Below, piece by piece: positions 12,401 to 23,364 of a stretch of 64,000 nt of DNA. The notes beneath the pieces were generated by a model. That model worked only from the letters and a program-made list of their open reading frames with translations, was not told the DNA's origin and did no database searches. Source of the stretch: Setophaga petechia (lineage: Eukaryota > Chordata > Aves > Passeriformes > Parulidae). The stretch covers positions 8,520,936-8,584,935 of the forward strand of contig JANCRA010000025.1 of assembly GCA_024362935.1 (NCBI GenBank). The letters run 5' to 3'. Each line of letters starts with the position of its first letter. Position 1 is the stretch's first letter. Made by a program: the position numbers and the translations under genes.

Positions 12401-15400
12401 TCCCAGAGAAGTGCAGCTGCCAGTCTCCCTGAGCTTGGCCCTTCAGCTGAAGTTGTTGATGTTGCAAAGAACAGGAGATGACAAGGCCAGGAGGAGGGAG
12501 AACAGCCACTGTAGGCCAGAGGGCAGGGCCCTGCCTTGGCAGAAAAGGAGTTCTGTGTTTTGGTTGCTCCTGCCAGGACTGCCCCTGAGGGTCAGCTACT
12601 CAGTAAAGTATCAGTCATAGCATTACTTTGTTAGAATAATGTAAAATGTCCTGTGTTTTTATTTATTTAATTAATTTCTCTTAACTTCAAGCAAAGAGGA
12701 TATATGATTAACATATTAATTTCTGCTTTTCAGTATTTGTTGTCCTTGGATCCTGCATAGCAATCCGACTAGGATCAAATCCTGACTGGTTGTTTTTCTG
12801 TTGTTTTGTGGGACTGTTCATGTTCTATTCTGCTCACTGGCAGACATACGTATCAGGCATACTAAGGTTTGGAAAGTAAGTAGGTATCATTAGAACTACA
12901 TGTGGCTTAATGTCTGAGACTGCTAGCTCCTCCTTGATTTCAGATTCTTCTTAGTTTACTCCCTGCTTTCCCTTTTTCTTACCTTCTTTCTCATCTCCCA
13001 ATCCAGCAGACTTGTGTTTTACCTGACAAGAACTTGAAATTCTGCATAATACTGAACTCTGCTGTTCTTTTAGCAGCTGATTTTAGCTCTGTATGCTTTG
13101 TTTGCATGCATTTGGCTCCTTTTTCTGCAGATTTGTTGTCAGAACCCATACAAGCACTGTGCAGACTCAGGCCAGAGGTCTTGTTTACATTGCAGACAAG
13201 TGCCCTGTGTAGGAGTAGGGACAGAGCAAGCATCTGGGTACCTCCCTTTGTAATCTCCCAGAGCAGAACAGTTTTAGCCCCAGGGCACTCTAAACCACAT
13301 GCATTTTAGAGAAATTCTCCTGTCAATGGGTTTCCCTTTCATAGGCATTTTCAGTCTTCCTTGGAATGAACTCTCTGGGCCCATTGCATCCTCAAGGAGT
13401 TCCATGGATCTGCGGCAATGCTTGAATAATTACCCTACGTTTATGTGAGGGCCTTTTTAAAATCTGGCTCACACGGGCTTTGACATCCTTTAGTTTTGTG
13501 TTAGGTCAGTTCTAGAGACTGCTGTGATGCTGTTCATGACTTGATAGAAAATTTTATCTGTTTCACTGCAGCATAGGAGGAGAAGTCATGACATGAATGT
13601 AGAAGACAATAATTTCAGTTTTAACTGCCAATAATGCAGGGATTGCTGCACCCTTCTATACTTGGGCTAGTGCCTGGCCATGGCCTTTTGCTGGCTTTAA
13701 GGAATGAGCTTTGCTTTAATATAATTACTTCTGAAAAGAGGAAAAGTCTGAGACTTCTGTGGCAGCAGAGCTGAAAATAAGGGATACATGAAGGGTGTTC
13801 TGCTAAATCACCTGTACATAGTCCTGCTTAGCTCTGCTCTGCAAGAAGTGCCTCAGCAAATCAGCAGGCACACAGGCTGGTGACCAGGTATCCCTGCACA
13901 TTGCATCAAATGCAGCTGCTGTCTCTGTGATATTGACAAGAGCTGTTTTTGATTTGCTGGTAATGCATTTTACCACATTATTACATTTACCACTGTAATT
14001 CTTCTGCCTGCCTACACATACTATTGTTTTTAAAGGACATCTTGTGCTGTAAACAAAAATAGGTGTTTTACAGTGATGGCTGAAATAGGACATGACTGCT
14101 TTTCTGTACCTTTTATTCTTGCAAAAAGCATGAGAATGATTTCCCCACATGGGGAAGGCAGTGAGACTTCTTTACCACTTAAAGATTTTGTTAAAAACTT
14201 GGTGACTTCTCCTTTAACATGATGATAGTGTACAAACAGCTCAGAATGGCCTGGTCTTCCATGGTTTCTGTTTAAAGTTAAACTTACACAACTTTTCCAT
14301 GAGATTACTTATTTCTGTCCATTGAAAACAGGCCACTTTTTTTTCAAGGCTCCCAATTTTGTTTCTCTTAAACATAGAGGCGTGAAGAAGGCATTTGTAT
14401 AGTGCTCTAAATATGATTGTACATAATAAGATGGGTGGAAGTTTTCACTGATGCTGTTTCTCACTTAGCAGCACTCGATTTTAGAAATAAATCACAAATG
14501 AGATTCCTAGTGCTGATGACCAGGAACAATCAGAGGGCTGAATAATGTGACACTGTCAGGTGTCTGAGTAAAGTCTTTGGGCTCTGATTTGGGTTCTGTT
14601 GCCACCCACAGTCTGAGCCACTGTGAAATTAAGTATTAAACTTTGGCACAACTTCAAGTTTGAGCCTCCTCCCCTCACCAGCAGCAACAAAGGCAATGCA
14701 GATTCGAAATCCTGGTGTTAGTACAGAGTGCAACCTCTGAACACTTGCACATGGGTGCTTTTGCATCAGGTAAGCAGCAAGTTCAGCAATGACAGGGTGG
14801 GTGTAACACTTCATCCCTGGCAGAGAAGGAAGAGCCCACTCCCAGCCCCCCTGGTCTGTGACACTCTGTCACTGGACCTCAAGACACTTCATTAAGTGGG
14901 AAGGTGAAAAGCCTACACTGGACTGGCAGGCTGGACTGGTTCACCTGACAGTCCAGTGAGCACTGCAGCAAATAAAACTGAGGGAATACAACACCTTAGG
15001 GAGGACTCCCCATGATCTTGGCTTTAGGAGACAATGAGCACCTCAGCTTATCATCTAACTACAGTTTAAACTCTGGACCCTCTAAGAGTCACAAGACTGT
15101 GATTAAATTTAGCATATTTTATCACCATCTTTCTGATGAAAGAAGAGAGTTTTAACTGAGATTATCAAGTTCAGATAAATGTTTTCCATTACCTAAAAGA
15201 TGATTGCTATCCTCTTCTAAAAACCCATTGCTTCCTGTGCAGATAGGTCATGTGCTAAGTTAGTAGCAGTACACATTGGCCATAATACCTTAAAACAGCA
15301 AATTTATTCCCACTGCTAAAGGAAATCTTGAACGTTCATTATCAGTGTTTGCTGGTAACTTTAGTATGAAGATAAGATACCTGTCTCAAAACTTTTGGTA

Positions 15401-18400
15401 ACATAAAAGGTACCTTTGATATGCACTTATGTTAAAGCTTAAAAAGTACTGATTTTTTTTTTCCTTGAACCTTGGCTTCATGTGAGCTTTCATCAGTTGA
15501 ATACAAAAATAAAGAGTTTATCTTTATATGTCTGTCTTGTCTCAGAACAAAAAAAAGGTGAAATGTGGAGTCTGAACTTCATAGGGCATACAAGGCCACC
15601 TTTCCTAAAACAGCTTTTGTGGAGGAAAGCAAGATAGGAATTATGTGTTCTCAGAAATATGGCAAATGCTTACCTATCCACTGACTCAGTCCTCCCTTGT
15701 TTTGCAGGCTGTATCTTTCAAGTTTTCATATGAAGCTTAAAGAAATGCCTTCTTTCCCAGCCTGTTCGTTATAGTGTCTGCTTTTATATGCTGTGCTTTT
15801 AATGGAAATGTTTGATTGCATTTACTACAAGCTTACCTTAAATCTTGATTTGACACTTACACATCAACAAGTCTGTAAATTTGTACAGAATTCTCAAATA
15901 GTTAACAGTGTATTCATTAAAGTGTCTCCCTTTCAAAATTATATGTAGCTTGCTCCAGAAAAGGAGTATAGCTTTCATTTCAAATCTTAGCCAGAGATGT
16001 GTGCCCCCCTATAGAGTAGCTTTCTCAGTCAAGGAAAGTAATATTCTATATATATTTATATCATTTGAAGTACAGTCACTTGGGGTTTTAGGCCCCCCTC
16101 CCTCTATACACACTTTACACTTACAGCAAAAAGTCCTTGAACTAAATCTCTTTTTTGTCTCCTTTCACAGAATTGATGTAACTGAAGTTCAGGTCACCAT
16201 AACAATGCTGCTCTTGATAACTGCCTATGGAGGAACAGGATTATGGGACTATAAGGTGTGTTAAAGTGCTCAGACTTCCTGTTGAGTGTCCTGTCCAGTG
16301 TCCACAGTTCCTGTGATATTTGAAGCTGCTCTGTGCAAGCACTATCAACACTTACTAGTTGTGTAATGTTGTTTTAGCTTTTTAGCTTATTGTATAAGTG
16401 TAGGTTATTTTAATGCCATAGTTAACTTAGATCTATTGGTGTGACTCCCTGTGCACAGGTTTGCAGCTATGTAGAGGAAAAAAGACCCCATCTGCCACAT
16501 ACAAACTTTTGATCTGGAACTAGTACTGCACACATACTTAAGCTTTAGCAAATAGGTTTTTTTCTGGTTTTATATTTTTGTATATTTTATTGTAAGGCAT
16601 ACATTTCAGTTAAACAATTTGTCCTAAAATTTAGGATTAAATGCTTCAATTTAATGAAACTGTGGGATAGAGCCAGGGAGTTTTGTTAAGTTATCCATAT
16701 TTGTGTCCATGCAGATGTACTGATTTTCAAGAATTATGTCACAGCCATGTAAATGTAAATATTTGTATTTAAAACATTGTTTTATGTCCCAAAACATTTC
16801 CATATCTGTGGCTTTTATTCTGATCTTTAAAGATGCACTTTAGTGGACAGTATCAAAAGATCTTCAGCTTTCTAGGTGTTTTACTCAGAAATTTATAGTT
16901 CTGATTGGTTATAGTGCAAAGAGCTGAGACTTACTTTTCCATACTATTGATAACCAATAGAAATGAAAACTAGTTCAAAAGTTCACTCAGCAATTAAGGA
17001 ATGTTTAGCTAAACTTTGTTTCCTTTTCCTAGCCTTTTTTTCTATTTTCAAAAAGCTTGTCCTCATGTTGGAAAACAAAATAGGTGCATGAAACCTAAGT
17101 TATGATTAATTTTTTCCTCACTAATAGAATCTGTTGTAGTTATGCTGTATCACTAAAAACTATATATTCAAAAAATGTAGTAAACAGTTTCCATTTATTA
17201 CTTCTTTTCAAAATCCTCTGCTGCCTTTGGAAGTTTCCTTGACACTGCAATTGATTCCAAAAGGTAACTGTTTAATTAAAATTTGTATCTGGAGACTTTT
17301 CATGATAGTCCCATGATATGCAAAGATACAGCATACAAATAATATGCCAAAACACACAGCAGGCAGATGGTGTTTGTTTTTCCTGTGGATCAGTGTTGTT
17401 TTATCCAGTGGACTAGAAGGAACTATCCCTCTTCCTGCTCCCATATCATGGTGATTGATGGCAGTAGTCTGTCATGTTTTTGCTTGTGTGGTGAAAATAT
17501 TTGAAGAACATATTAAGGAGGAGCAGACTCAGTCTAGCTGAATTTCAAGAACAGAACTTAAGTATTCAGTAGAGGAGTTTAAGCATTAAGAAAAATACTT
17601 GTTTTCTTGGTAAGGAAACAAATTTTAAATATTGTTGTCCTCAGCTTGTTCCCAGGAAAGTGAGGGTTCAAATAAAACATTTTTTTAGTAGGTAAGAATA
17701 GGTGCTTTAATCACTTCTTAAAAATGGTGTTGTGTGCTTAACTTTTAATATCTTTCTCTTGTTTTGTTGTGGTTTGTTTGTTCTTTTTTTGTTTTGTTTT
17801 TGTTTCTTTTGTGTTCTGCTAAGGTCCCTTTGCTGGGCTTAGAACTGAAGTTCTTTGCAGTTATTGGCATCCTGTGTGGAACAGCACTTTCTTTTTTCAA
17901 TTACTTCCGTGTCATCTTTGGTGGAGGGGTTGGAAAGAATGGATCTACAATAGCAGTAAGTTGCTCTAAAAATTCAATTGAGGTTTGAATAATTTATGCC
18001 CATAATTTATTGTGTTTCAGATGATCCATAAGGGTTTCATTTGTTTAAGCTTTTAGGCAGACAGGCATGTGAGTGTTAGATGGCTAAAGCAAAGTTCATT
18101 ATTGACCTTCTCTCTGCCTGTTACTGGATTTCTTCTGTCATGGGAACCAGCAGTGAATTTTCCTAAAAAATTGATTAGTGGTCAAAGGGTACTGCAAAGG
18201 GTGCTAAGAGCAGTGACATAATACTAATGGATTTTGACAAGTTTTAACAACTCTGGTTTTGTTTATTGGGATTTGAAATATGTGTAAAACTTGGACTTTA
18301 TCATGTGACTGAAGTTTAAAACAAATTTTCCATCCCTTTATATCTTAGGGAACAAGTGTTCTTTCACCAGCCCTGCATATTGGACTGCTTATCACACTGG

Positions 18401-20113
18401 CCATTACAATTTATAAAAAGTCTACAACTCAGCTGTTTGAAAAACATTCTTGCCTGTATGTCTTGACATTTGGGCTTGTGAATGCCAAAATCTCACAGAA
18501 GTTGGTGGTAAGTCAGTCCTAAACCTCCTAAACTAATCTGGTTCTTGGCTAAACACTTACTGGATTAGGGGGAACAGCTTTCCCATTTTGCTGTGTTCCT
18601 GTATTAGCAGATTCATTGTGATCAAGACACTGAACTAGACCCAGCGTTCTACAGAGAGATTATATGTGACACTGATGAAAACATGTATTTGCTGTTGAAT
18701 GGACTGGTTAGGACTTTCAGTTTTGTTTAACTTACTCCTAGAAATGCACTTACTGTTTGTTGTTAACATCCTAACTGTGTCTCTTAAGCCTTACTAACAG
18801 TGCTGTGGCTTCTCCTTTAATTATCTCAAATAAGAACTTACTGTGGTCATTTAAATGAAGAGAGAAACTTTTCTGTCTCTATTCTGTCTTTCCAGTCTTT
18901 GTATTTTTTGTACACAAACACTCCTCAATGGATTTTAAAAAGTTGCCTTACTACAAATTTACCAACATCAGTAAACCAGCCAGATGCTTTTATTTTTTCT
19001 CCAAGGATGACATTTTTCGAACACTAGAAAATAGGTACTCTACAGACTTTCTTACTAAACAGGGAGAACAAGTGTTTCCACCTAAGAAAAGGTCTGTTTC
19101 CTAGTTAACTTTTGGCTAGGGAAAGACAAAATTGAAAAAAAAAATCATAATATTTGTTTTCAGTAATACACTTGCATAGTCTTACAGTTTGAATACAGTG
19201 CTGAAAAACTAGAGAGTGGAGATAGCCCCTGCAGATAGCTGAAATGCATGGGTATAGATGTAACTTCCAAGAGGACATTGCTGGGCAAGAATGTGATATC
19301 TGTTTGCTGGTAGCTACAACAATCTTGCAGGGATGCACTTTTTAATTTTTGTTTTTTTCAAACGTAGGTGGCTCACATGACAAAAAGTGAAATTTGTCTT
19401 CAGGACTCTGCATTTATCGGGCCAGGACTTCTGTTTTTGGACCAGTATTTCAACAGTTTCATTGATGAATATATTGTCCTGTGGATAGCATTGGTAAGTG
19501 TTTTATATTCTTTGTCTGGACCGTGCTTTAAGGAATGGATTGAGAATTGTCCCTGTCATTCTGCTCTGCCATTTCTGACTTGCTCACATTTCTGCTGTCA
19601 CTGCAGAGGGAGTGCTGGGTGCCAAGTAAATATGTTTTTGGGAGCTAACTGGCTTGCTTTACTTGGAACAGAGAAATGAAGTAAATTTATAAATCTCTCC
19701 TGAAATTATGCTTTAGTCCATGTGGATTTTTAAAGTCGTTCTGTGAACTGCAGACAAATGGTTTTTAACAGATCTTGTAAGCGTTTGGTGCTGTTAGGAT
19801 GTTGGGGTTATGGTTTTATTTTTAATTCTAAACTAGACCACTCTGTAGCTGTATGTTACAATGATGTATTTATGTTATGCTTGTCACTTGGATAAATTCT
19901 GATTAAAGTACAGCATATTTATAGTAGGGACAATTTTAAAAACAGATTTTTTTTAACATGTTCTGTTTTGTTCTTTTGAAGTTCATATCCTTGTTTGATA
20001 TGCTGAGATATGCCAGTGGTGTGTGCCTACAGATTGCCGCTCATCTTCATATACATGTCTTCAGAATTTCATCTCATCAAGCTCCTGAGCAGGTTCAAAA
20101 CCATAATGACTGA
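3035..20113 (+). CDS. CHPT1: Cholinephosphotransferase 1, whole gene (8 coding exons)
   Basis: Transfers phosphocholine from CDP-choline to diacylglycerol to make phosphatidylcholine, the last step of the Kennedy pathway, in Golgi membranes. The eight exons join in phase to 395 codons (human about 406). The CDP-alcohol phosphotransferase signature D-G-x2-A-R-x8-G-x3-D-x3-D is intact as D111, G112, A115, R116, G125, D129 and D133. The rest is a series of hydrophobic segments, as expected for a multi-pass membrane enzyme. Near-identity to the human protein (for example [40 protein letters not shown]) separates it from the close relative CEPT1. The neighbours SYCP3 and GNPTAB match human synteny. 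The start codon is less certain than the rest (see exon 1). Confidence 0.96.
5214..5257 (+). repeat. Short local duplication
   Basis: The 12-mer GACAAACATCCA occurs at 5214-5225 and 5246-5257, and AGGTGGACA at 5225-5233 and 5241-5249. It looks like a small tandem duplication in CHPT1 intron 1. No function is implied. Confidence 0.6.
6640..6890 (-). repeat. CR1 LINE 3' fragment
   Basis: Reads on the plus strand as the reverse complement of the CR1 3' end: a degenerate GAATAGCTGGGTGGAAGAGACC start, then AAAGGCCATC, GTTGCTCAGAG, CCTTGAATGTTTCCAGGGATT, GGGCATCCAGCACCTCTCTGGGCAACCTG and TAGTCTAACTCTGCCCTC. These are the usual blocks of antisense avian CR1 in order. It is 5'-truncated, as most CR1 copies are, and lies in CHPT1 intron 1. 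Confidence 0.88.
11740..11887 (+). CDS. CHPT1: CHPT1 coding exon 2 (catalytic motif)
   Basis: Residues 89 to the first base of codon 138. Contains the whole CDP-alcohol phosphotransferase signature (DGKQAR at 111-116, then G125, D129 and D133), whose aspartates bind the metal ions and CDP-alcohol in this family. Acceptor CTCTTTCAG; the donor GT at 11888 follows TCCACAG. The split codon is completed by exon 3 as GTA (V138). Confidence 0.96.
11954..12030 (-). repeat. Short CR1 3' tail
   Basis: Plus-strand text AATCACAGAATTGTTGAAAT through GACCTTTGGAGATCATCTAG and CCAAACCCCTGCCCAG is the reverse complement of a CR1 3' terminus. Only about 75 bp are recognisable. It starts 66 bp after the exon 2 donor of CHPT1. 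Confidence 0.75.
12734..12875 (+). CDS. CHPT1: CHPT1 coding exon 3
   Basis: Codons 138-185, with both end codons split. Encodes [10 protein letters not shown] through [14 protein letters not shown], two hydrophobic segments followed by the conserved AHWQTYVSG loop. Acceptor TTTTCAG, donor GTAAGT; both phases fit the neighbouring exons. Confidence 0.95.
16171..16255 (+). CDS. CHPT1: CHPT1 coding exon 4
   Basis: Completes K185 and encodes residues 186-213 (IDVTEVQVT through GLWDYK). It aligns with the human VDVTEIQ stretch. Acceptor CCTTTCACAG. The donor is AAG followed by GTGTGT, a weak but valid GT site; read-through would add VC and a stop. Confidence 0.92.
17824..17955 (+). CDS. CHPT1: CHPT1 coding exon 5
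   Basis: Residues 214-257, phase 0 at both ends, with a hydrophobic segment followed by [12 protein letters not shown], which is nearly invariant in CHPT1. The acceptor AAG follows a long T-rich tract; the donor is GTAAGT. Confidence 0.95.
18349..18507 (+). CDS. CHPT1: CHPT1 coding exon 6
   Basis: Residues 258-310, phase 0 at both ends: [13 protein letters not shown], a membrane segment, [10 protein letters not shown] and AKISQKLV. Acceptor TATCTTAG, donor GTAAGT. Confidence 0.95.
19368..19493 (+). CDS. CHPT1: CHPT1 coding exon 7
   Basis: Residues 311-352, phase 0 at both ends: [31 protein letters not shown] and WIAL, matching the human C-terminal third closely. Acceptor AAACGTAG, donor GTAAGT. 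Confidence 0.95.
19982..20113 (+). CDS. CHPT1: CHPT1 last coding exon
   Basis: Residues 353-395 and the TGA stop at 20111-20113. The last membrane segment leads to [13 protein letters not shown] and a short tail, [12 protein letters not shown]. The HQAPEQVQ element is shared with human, but the tail ends about ten residues earlier than the human one. Acceptor TTTTGAAG. Confidence 0.94.
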   Translation, partial: FISLFDMLRYASGVCLQIAAHLHIHVFRISSHQAPEQVQNHND

Positions 20114-21390
20114 TTAAATAGGTCAAGGACAAGAGAAGAAGCAGTTAGGGGAATGAAGCAGCCTCTGTGTTTTTGGGAAGACAGATAAAGCTTTTGAAGA
20201 AAACAGTTTTATGAGAAAGTTGACTGTGTTTCAGACATTACCAGATGTTAGAATTAGTAGGTACAAAGTTCTGCAGATGCTGTTGTACTTTTGAACCAAT
20301 ATGTATTTCCCTGTGTTTCAGACCACAAATACTACATTTGAAAATGTTGCCATTTCCTGTTAGGTAACTTTAATTTTGTACTTCTCTTCTGGTGAATGTA
20401 GATGCAAAGCAAGGTGCTACCAGCCAGAATTTGAAGAGGAATTTCACATCTAATCTTGTAGCATTAGGTTCTAAAGTTTTGTTGGAACTGCTCTGAAGTG
20501 GTTGCCAGATGTACCAATGAACTCAATCCTGCATTATTAAGACTGGTAAAATGAGGCAGCCATGACCTAAAAATCACTCAGTCTCTCCTCTGACACTTCC
20601 AAGAACAAGCTGTTGGATCAGTAGATAAAGGAGGTACAGCTCAGGAAAATTTTCTTCTGATTCACAGTACTGTTATGAGTGCCTTTAGAATTCATGCATT
20701 CTCTAGTATCTAAGTACATAACCAACTGCTACCACATGAATCTTTAGCTTGCACTTTCCTTCAAGGCCAGTTTCTTGTTCTGTGGTCACAGTAAGGTCAG
20801 TCTCATTGTACTTCATCCTTATCTAGACTACAGCTAGCTGTGTAAGGAGAGGACTGACTTTAGACACCCTAATTTGTATCTGTAAGTCTGTGTAAGTGAA
20901 GGACAAGGTTCATTGACAAACTCCAATGCCTGTGGCTGCAGCCCTGCAGCCCACACGTCTGTATTTCCCTCTCTGGTCTTTTTGCTATCCCTGTGTTCAT
21001 TTATCTTACAATTGATCCTATTGTCTCAAAGCTACCGCTGTACTTTATCCAAACAAAAGGGCACAAACCTGAACCATAATGTAAAACTCTCCAAAACAGG
21101 AACTCGGGCCCAATATCAACTTCTTTCTTCCTTTAAGAACAGACCCACTGGGTAACCTATCTAACAAGAGGGCTGTTGCTATTATAGAAAAGCTGAATGA
21201 AAAATTGATTACTTGCACACAAACCCCATACATAAGCTCCTTTCAAGAGGTACTACTTGAATATAGTTTATCTAAAAAGCTGTTGAATGTAAGTGTGCAT
21301 TACTCCTTCCAGTTGCTGATATGTACCTTAGCTTCTGACTTAATGAAGTCCTTTCTGTCTGTCCAATAAAGAATGCCGTGGTTTGTTTTA
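20114..21390 (+). other. CHPT1: Probable CHPT1 3' UTR
   Basis: AT-rich sequence after the TGA with no splice structure and no coding signal. The first canonical AATAAA on the plus strand is at 21365-21370, which would give a 3' UTR of about 1.25 kb. A second AATAAA follows at 21495-21500. The true cleavage site is not determinable by eye. Confidence 0.5.
21365..21370 (+). terminator. CHPT1: Candidate CHPT1 poly(A) signal AATAAA
   Basis: The first AATAAA downstream of the CHPT1 stop codon, followed within 20 nt by GT-rich sequence (GCCGTGGTTTG), as expected for a downstream element. The AATAAA at 21495-21500 is the alternative. Confidence 0.5.
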
Positions 21391-23310
21391 AAAATACTAC
21401 CAGTGCAGCTTCCTACCTGCTTATTAGTTCAAAAATACTTCCTGAGGCGTTCAAGGAACTTTTAAAGTGGTGTATTGTCTGCTGGTCTGGAGGAAATAAA
21501 ATAGCATCCACCACCCTCCTGCCTAAGAAGAATATAATGATAATTTTGAGATCTGTAACTGTAGCAGTTACTGCCAAAGGACTACAACTCAAAGTGACTA
21601 ATATAAATTCAGAATGAATCCTATTACTCCTGTTTGAGGCTGGAAATGACACAGCATCTGCACATGAATTTAGCCTGAGCCCAGGCCATGGTCAAATAGA
21701 AAAGAAGATGGTAATGACCATTTTACTTTGGCTGAATACAGTAAGCATTTTAACCTCCTGATGAAAAGACACAGGCAACATGAGTGAGTTCTCCACAATG
21801 GTCAAAACTGTGTCCTGGCATAGCAGGTATAAGTAGTTTTGAGGATACAATTGAGGTATGTGGATAATAGGAGACTAATGCAGAAATCATTCAGAAAACC
21901 AGAACCATGACTCAATACTAACAAAACCAGAAGCAGGAGGTAATGCTAACAAATAAGTTCCTATTGAAGATCTGAAGCAGAACCTGTCACCTATTTCATA
22001 GCCTCCTGTCACTGGCCTTAGAGGGCTGAGACTCAGTAATTACTGGTTACCATGAGAGGCCTATATCCCCTCATGTGTCAGTGTAGCAGTGTAACTCCCA
22101 TGTTTGCTCCTGTCCTGAATTCTGCCAGGGGCAGAACAAGAAGTTCTATACTCATTATAACCAAACAGCTGAAGCTAAGGCAAGTTAGCCATCACTTATC
22201 TGGCTTCCAGACCTGGAGAACCACCATCAAATGCCTTGACTCAAAATGCTCGTAGGCTGAGAAGAAAAATATGGTTTTGAAACACATTGTTGTGACAACA
22301 TCACATTTGGTGTGTGTGGGTGTGTGGATGGTTTTTTTATCTACTGTTGTATTAAATCAAAGCATTAAATATGTTGGCAACTAACTAATTTTTAAAAGTA
22401 GATATTCAGGTGTAATGGTTTTCTGTAAAAACAAACTGCATGTGCACTAAGCCAATTGTTTAGTTTGTACTTACTTACTGTCATGAGATACATGAAAGAT
22501 AAATGCTTTACCCTTAAAACTTAGGCCTCTGTAAATTGCTAGTCATTTGAAATTGCAAAAAATAATATTCCCTCTTAAAGGCTTGTAATGGCCTGTACTA
22601 AATTAATGAGGTAAATTTCTTCTAGCAGTGGTTCTACAGAAAGCAGACCCCAAAATGCATAATGTTTTAATTGTTGTTACTTGAGCAGATACATTAAGCT
22701 CATAATTTAACTAAAAAACCCTCCATTTTCTGGACAAATTACAACAGCTTATAAATCTCATAATAATACAGAGATAGTACAATGTCTAGACTAACAAAAG
22801 AGTTAACAAAATTTACTTTAATTTACCATAATACACATCATTAAACAATTCTGTCTGAGCTATGTCATACCCTGTGAATTTTTACAACAGCTAATATATC
22901 AGCAGGCTAATTGAAACTGTGACAATCTGCAGCTTGTTAGAAATGCTTCCATTTGCACAATGTACCTAAAGGCCTCAAGTTATTATGTAAAATCTGGGTA
23001 ATGCATGTTTCATTAATTCTTCCCCTTGTTACAATTTGGTATAAAAAAGTGAAACTATTTAAAGTCCAATGCTATTGGAAGTGGATATGAAATTTTTAAA
23101 AGTCAACTGAACAGTGAATGGTTTGGGGTCCATACTGCCCCCCAGTAACAGAAGTTTACAAAGATATGTTCTTACAACATGAACTGACAAGATTAGAACA
23201 ATCCAGGAAAGAGTTTAATAGGAACCTTGAAACATTTAAATCTCAACATCCTTCTAATGCCTGTACTTGTATCGTGTTACTTAGGTACAAGTTGCTCCTC
23301 CACTGAGCCA
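21391..23310. other. Intergenic DNA between the 3' ends of CHPT1 and SYCP3
   Basis: AT-rich, with no recognised gene. The last part must hold the SYCP3 3' UTR, which runs leftward from 23310; an ATTAAA on the minus strand at 23214-23219 is its nearest candidate poly(A) hexamer. An exon-like plus-strand open frame at about 23125-23283 is listed separately. Confidence 0.55.
23125..23283 (+). other. Orphan exon-like open frame, unidentified
   Basis: A plus-strand frame between an acceptor-like CTGCCCCCCAG and a donor-like ACTTAG/GTACAAG. Its translation has protein-like amphipathic, charged composition (VYKDMFLQHELTRLEQSRK, then FNRNLETFKSQHP). I do not recognise the family. It lies opposite the SYCP3 3' end and beyond the CHPT1 poly(A) candidate. 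It may be chance, a decayed retrocopy or an exon of an unknown transcript. Confidence 0.2.
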
Positions 23311-23364
23311 TCAGAATAACATGGACTGAAGAGACTTGCGAACAGTTGCCATCTCCTGCTGTTG
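23311..23364 (-). CDS. SYCP3: SYCP3 last coding exon
   Basis: Residues 221-237 and stop: [17 protein letters not shown]. This terminal motif is required for fibre assembly in the family and is nearly identical to human. The acceptor is TTGTGACAG on the minus strand; phase 0. Confidence 0.95.
   Translation of the reverse strand, partial: QQQEMATVRKSLQSMLF

Larger units (their letters stand above)
11888..19981 (+). other. CHPT1: CHPT1 introns 2-7
   Basis: Six introns: 11888-12733, 12876-16170, 16256-17823, 17956-18348, 18508-19367 and 19494-19981. All are GT-AG. Apart from the CR1 tail at 11954-12030 they show no recognisable element, no RNA gene and no further exon. Confidence 0.8.
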
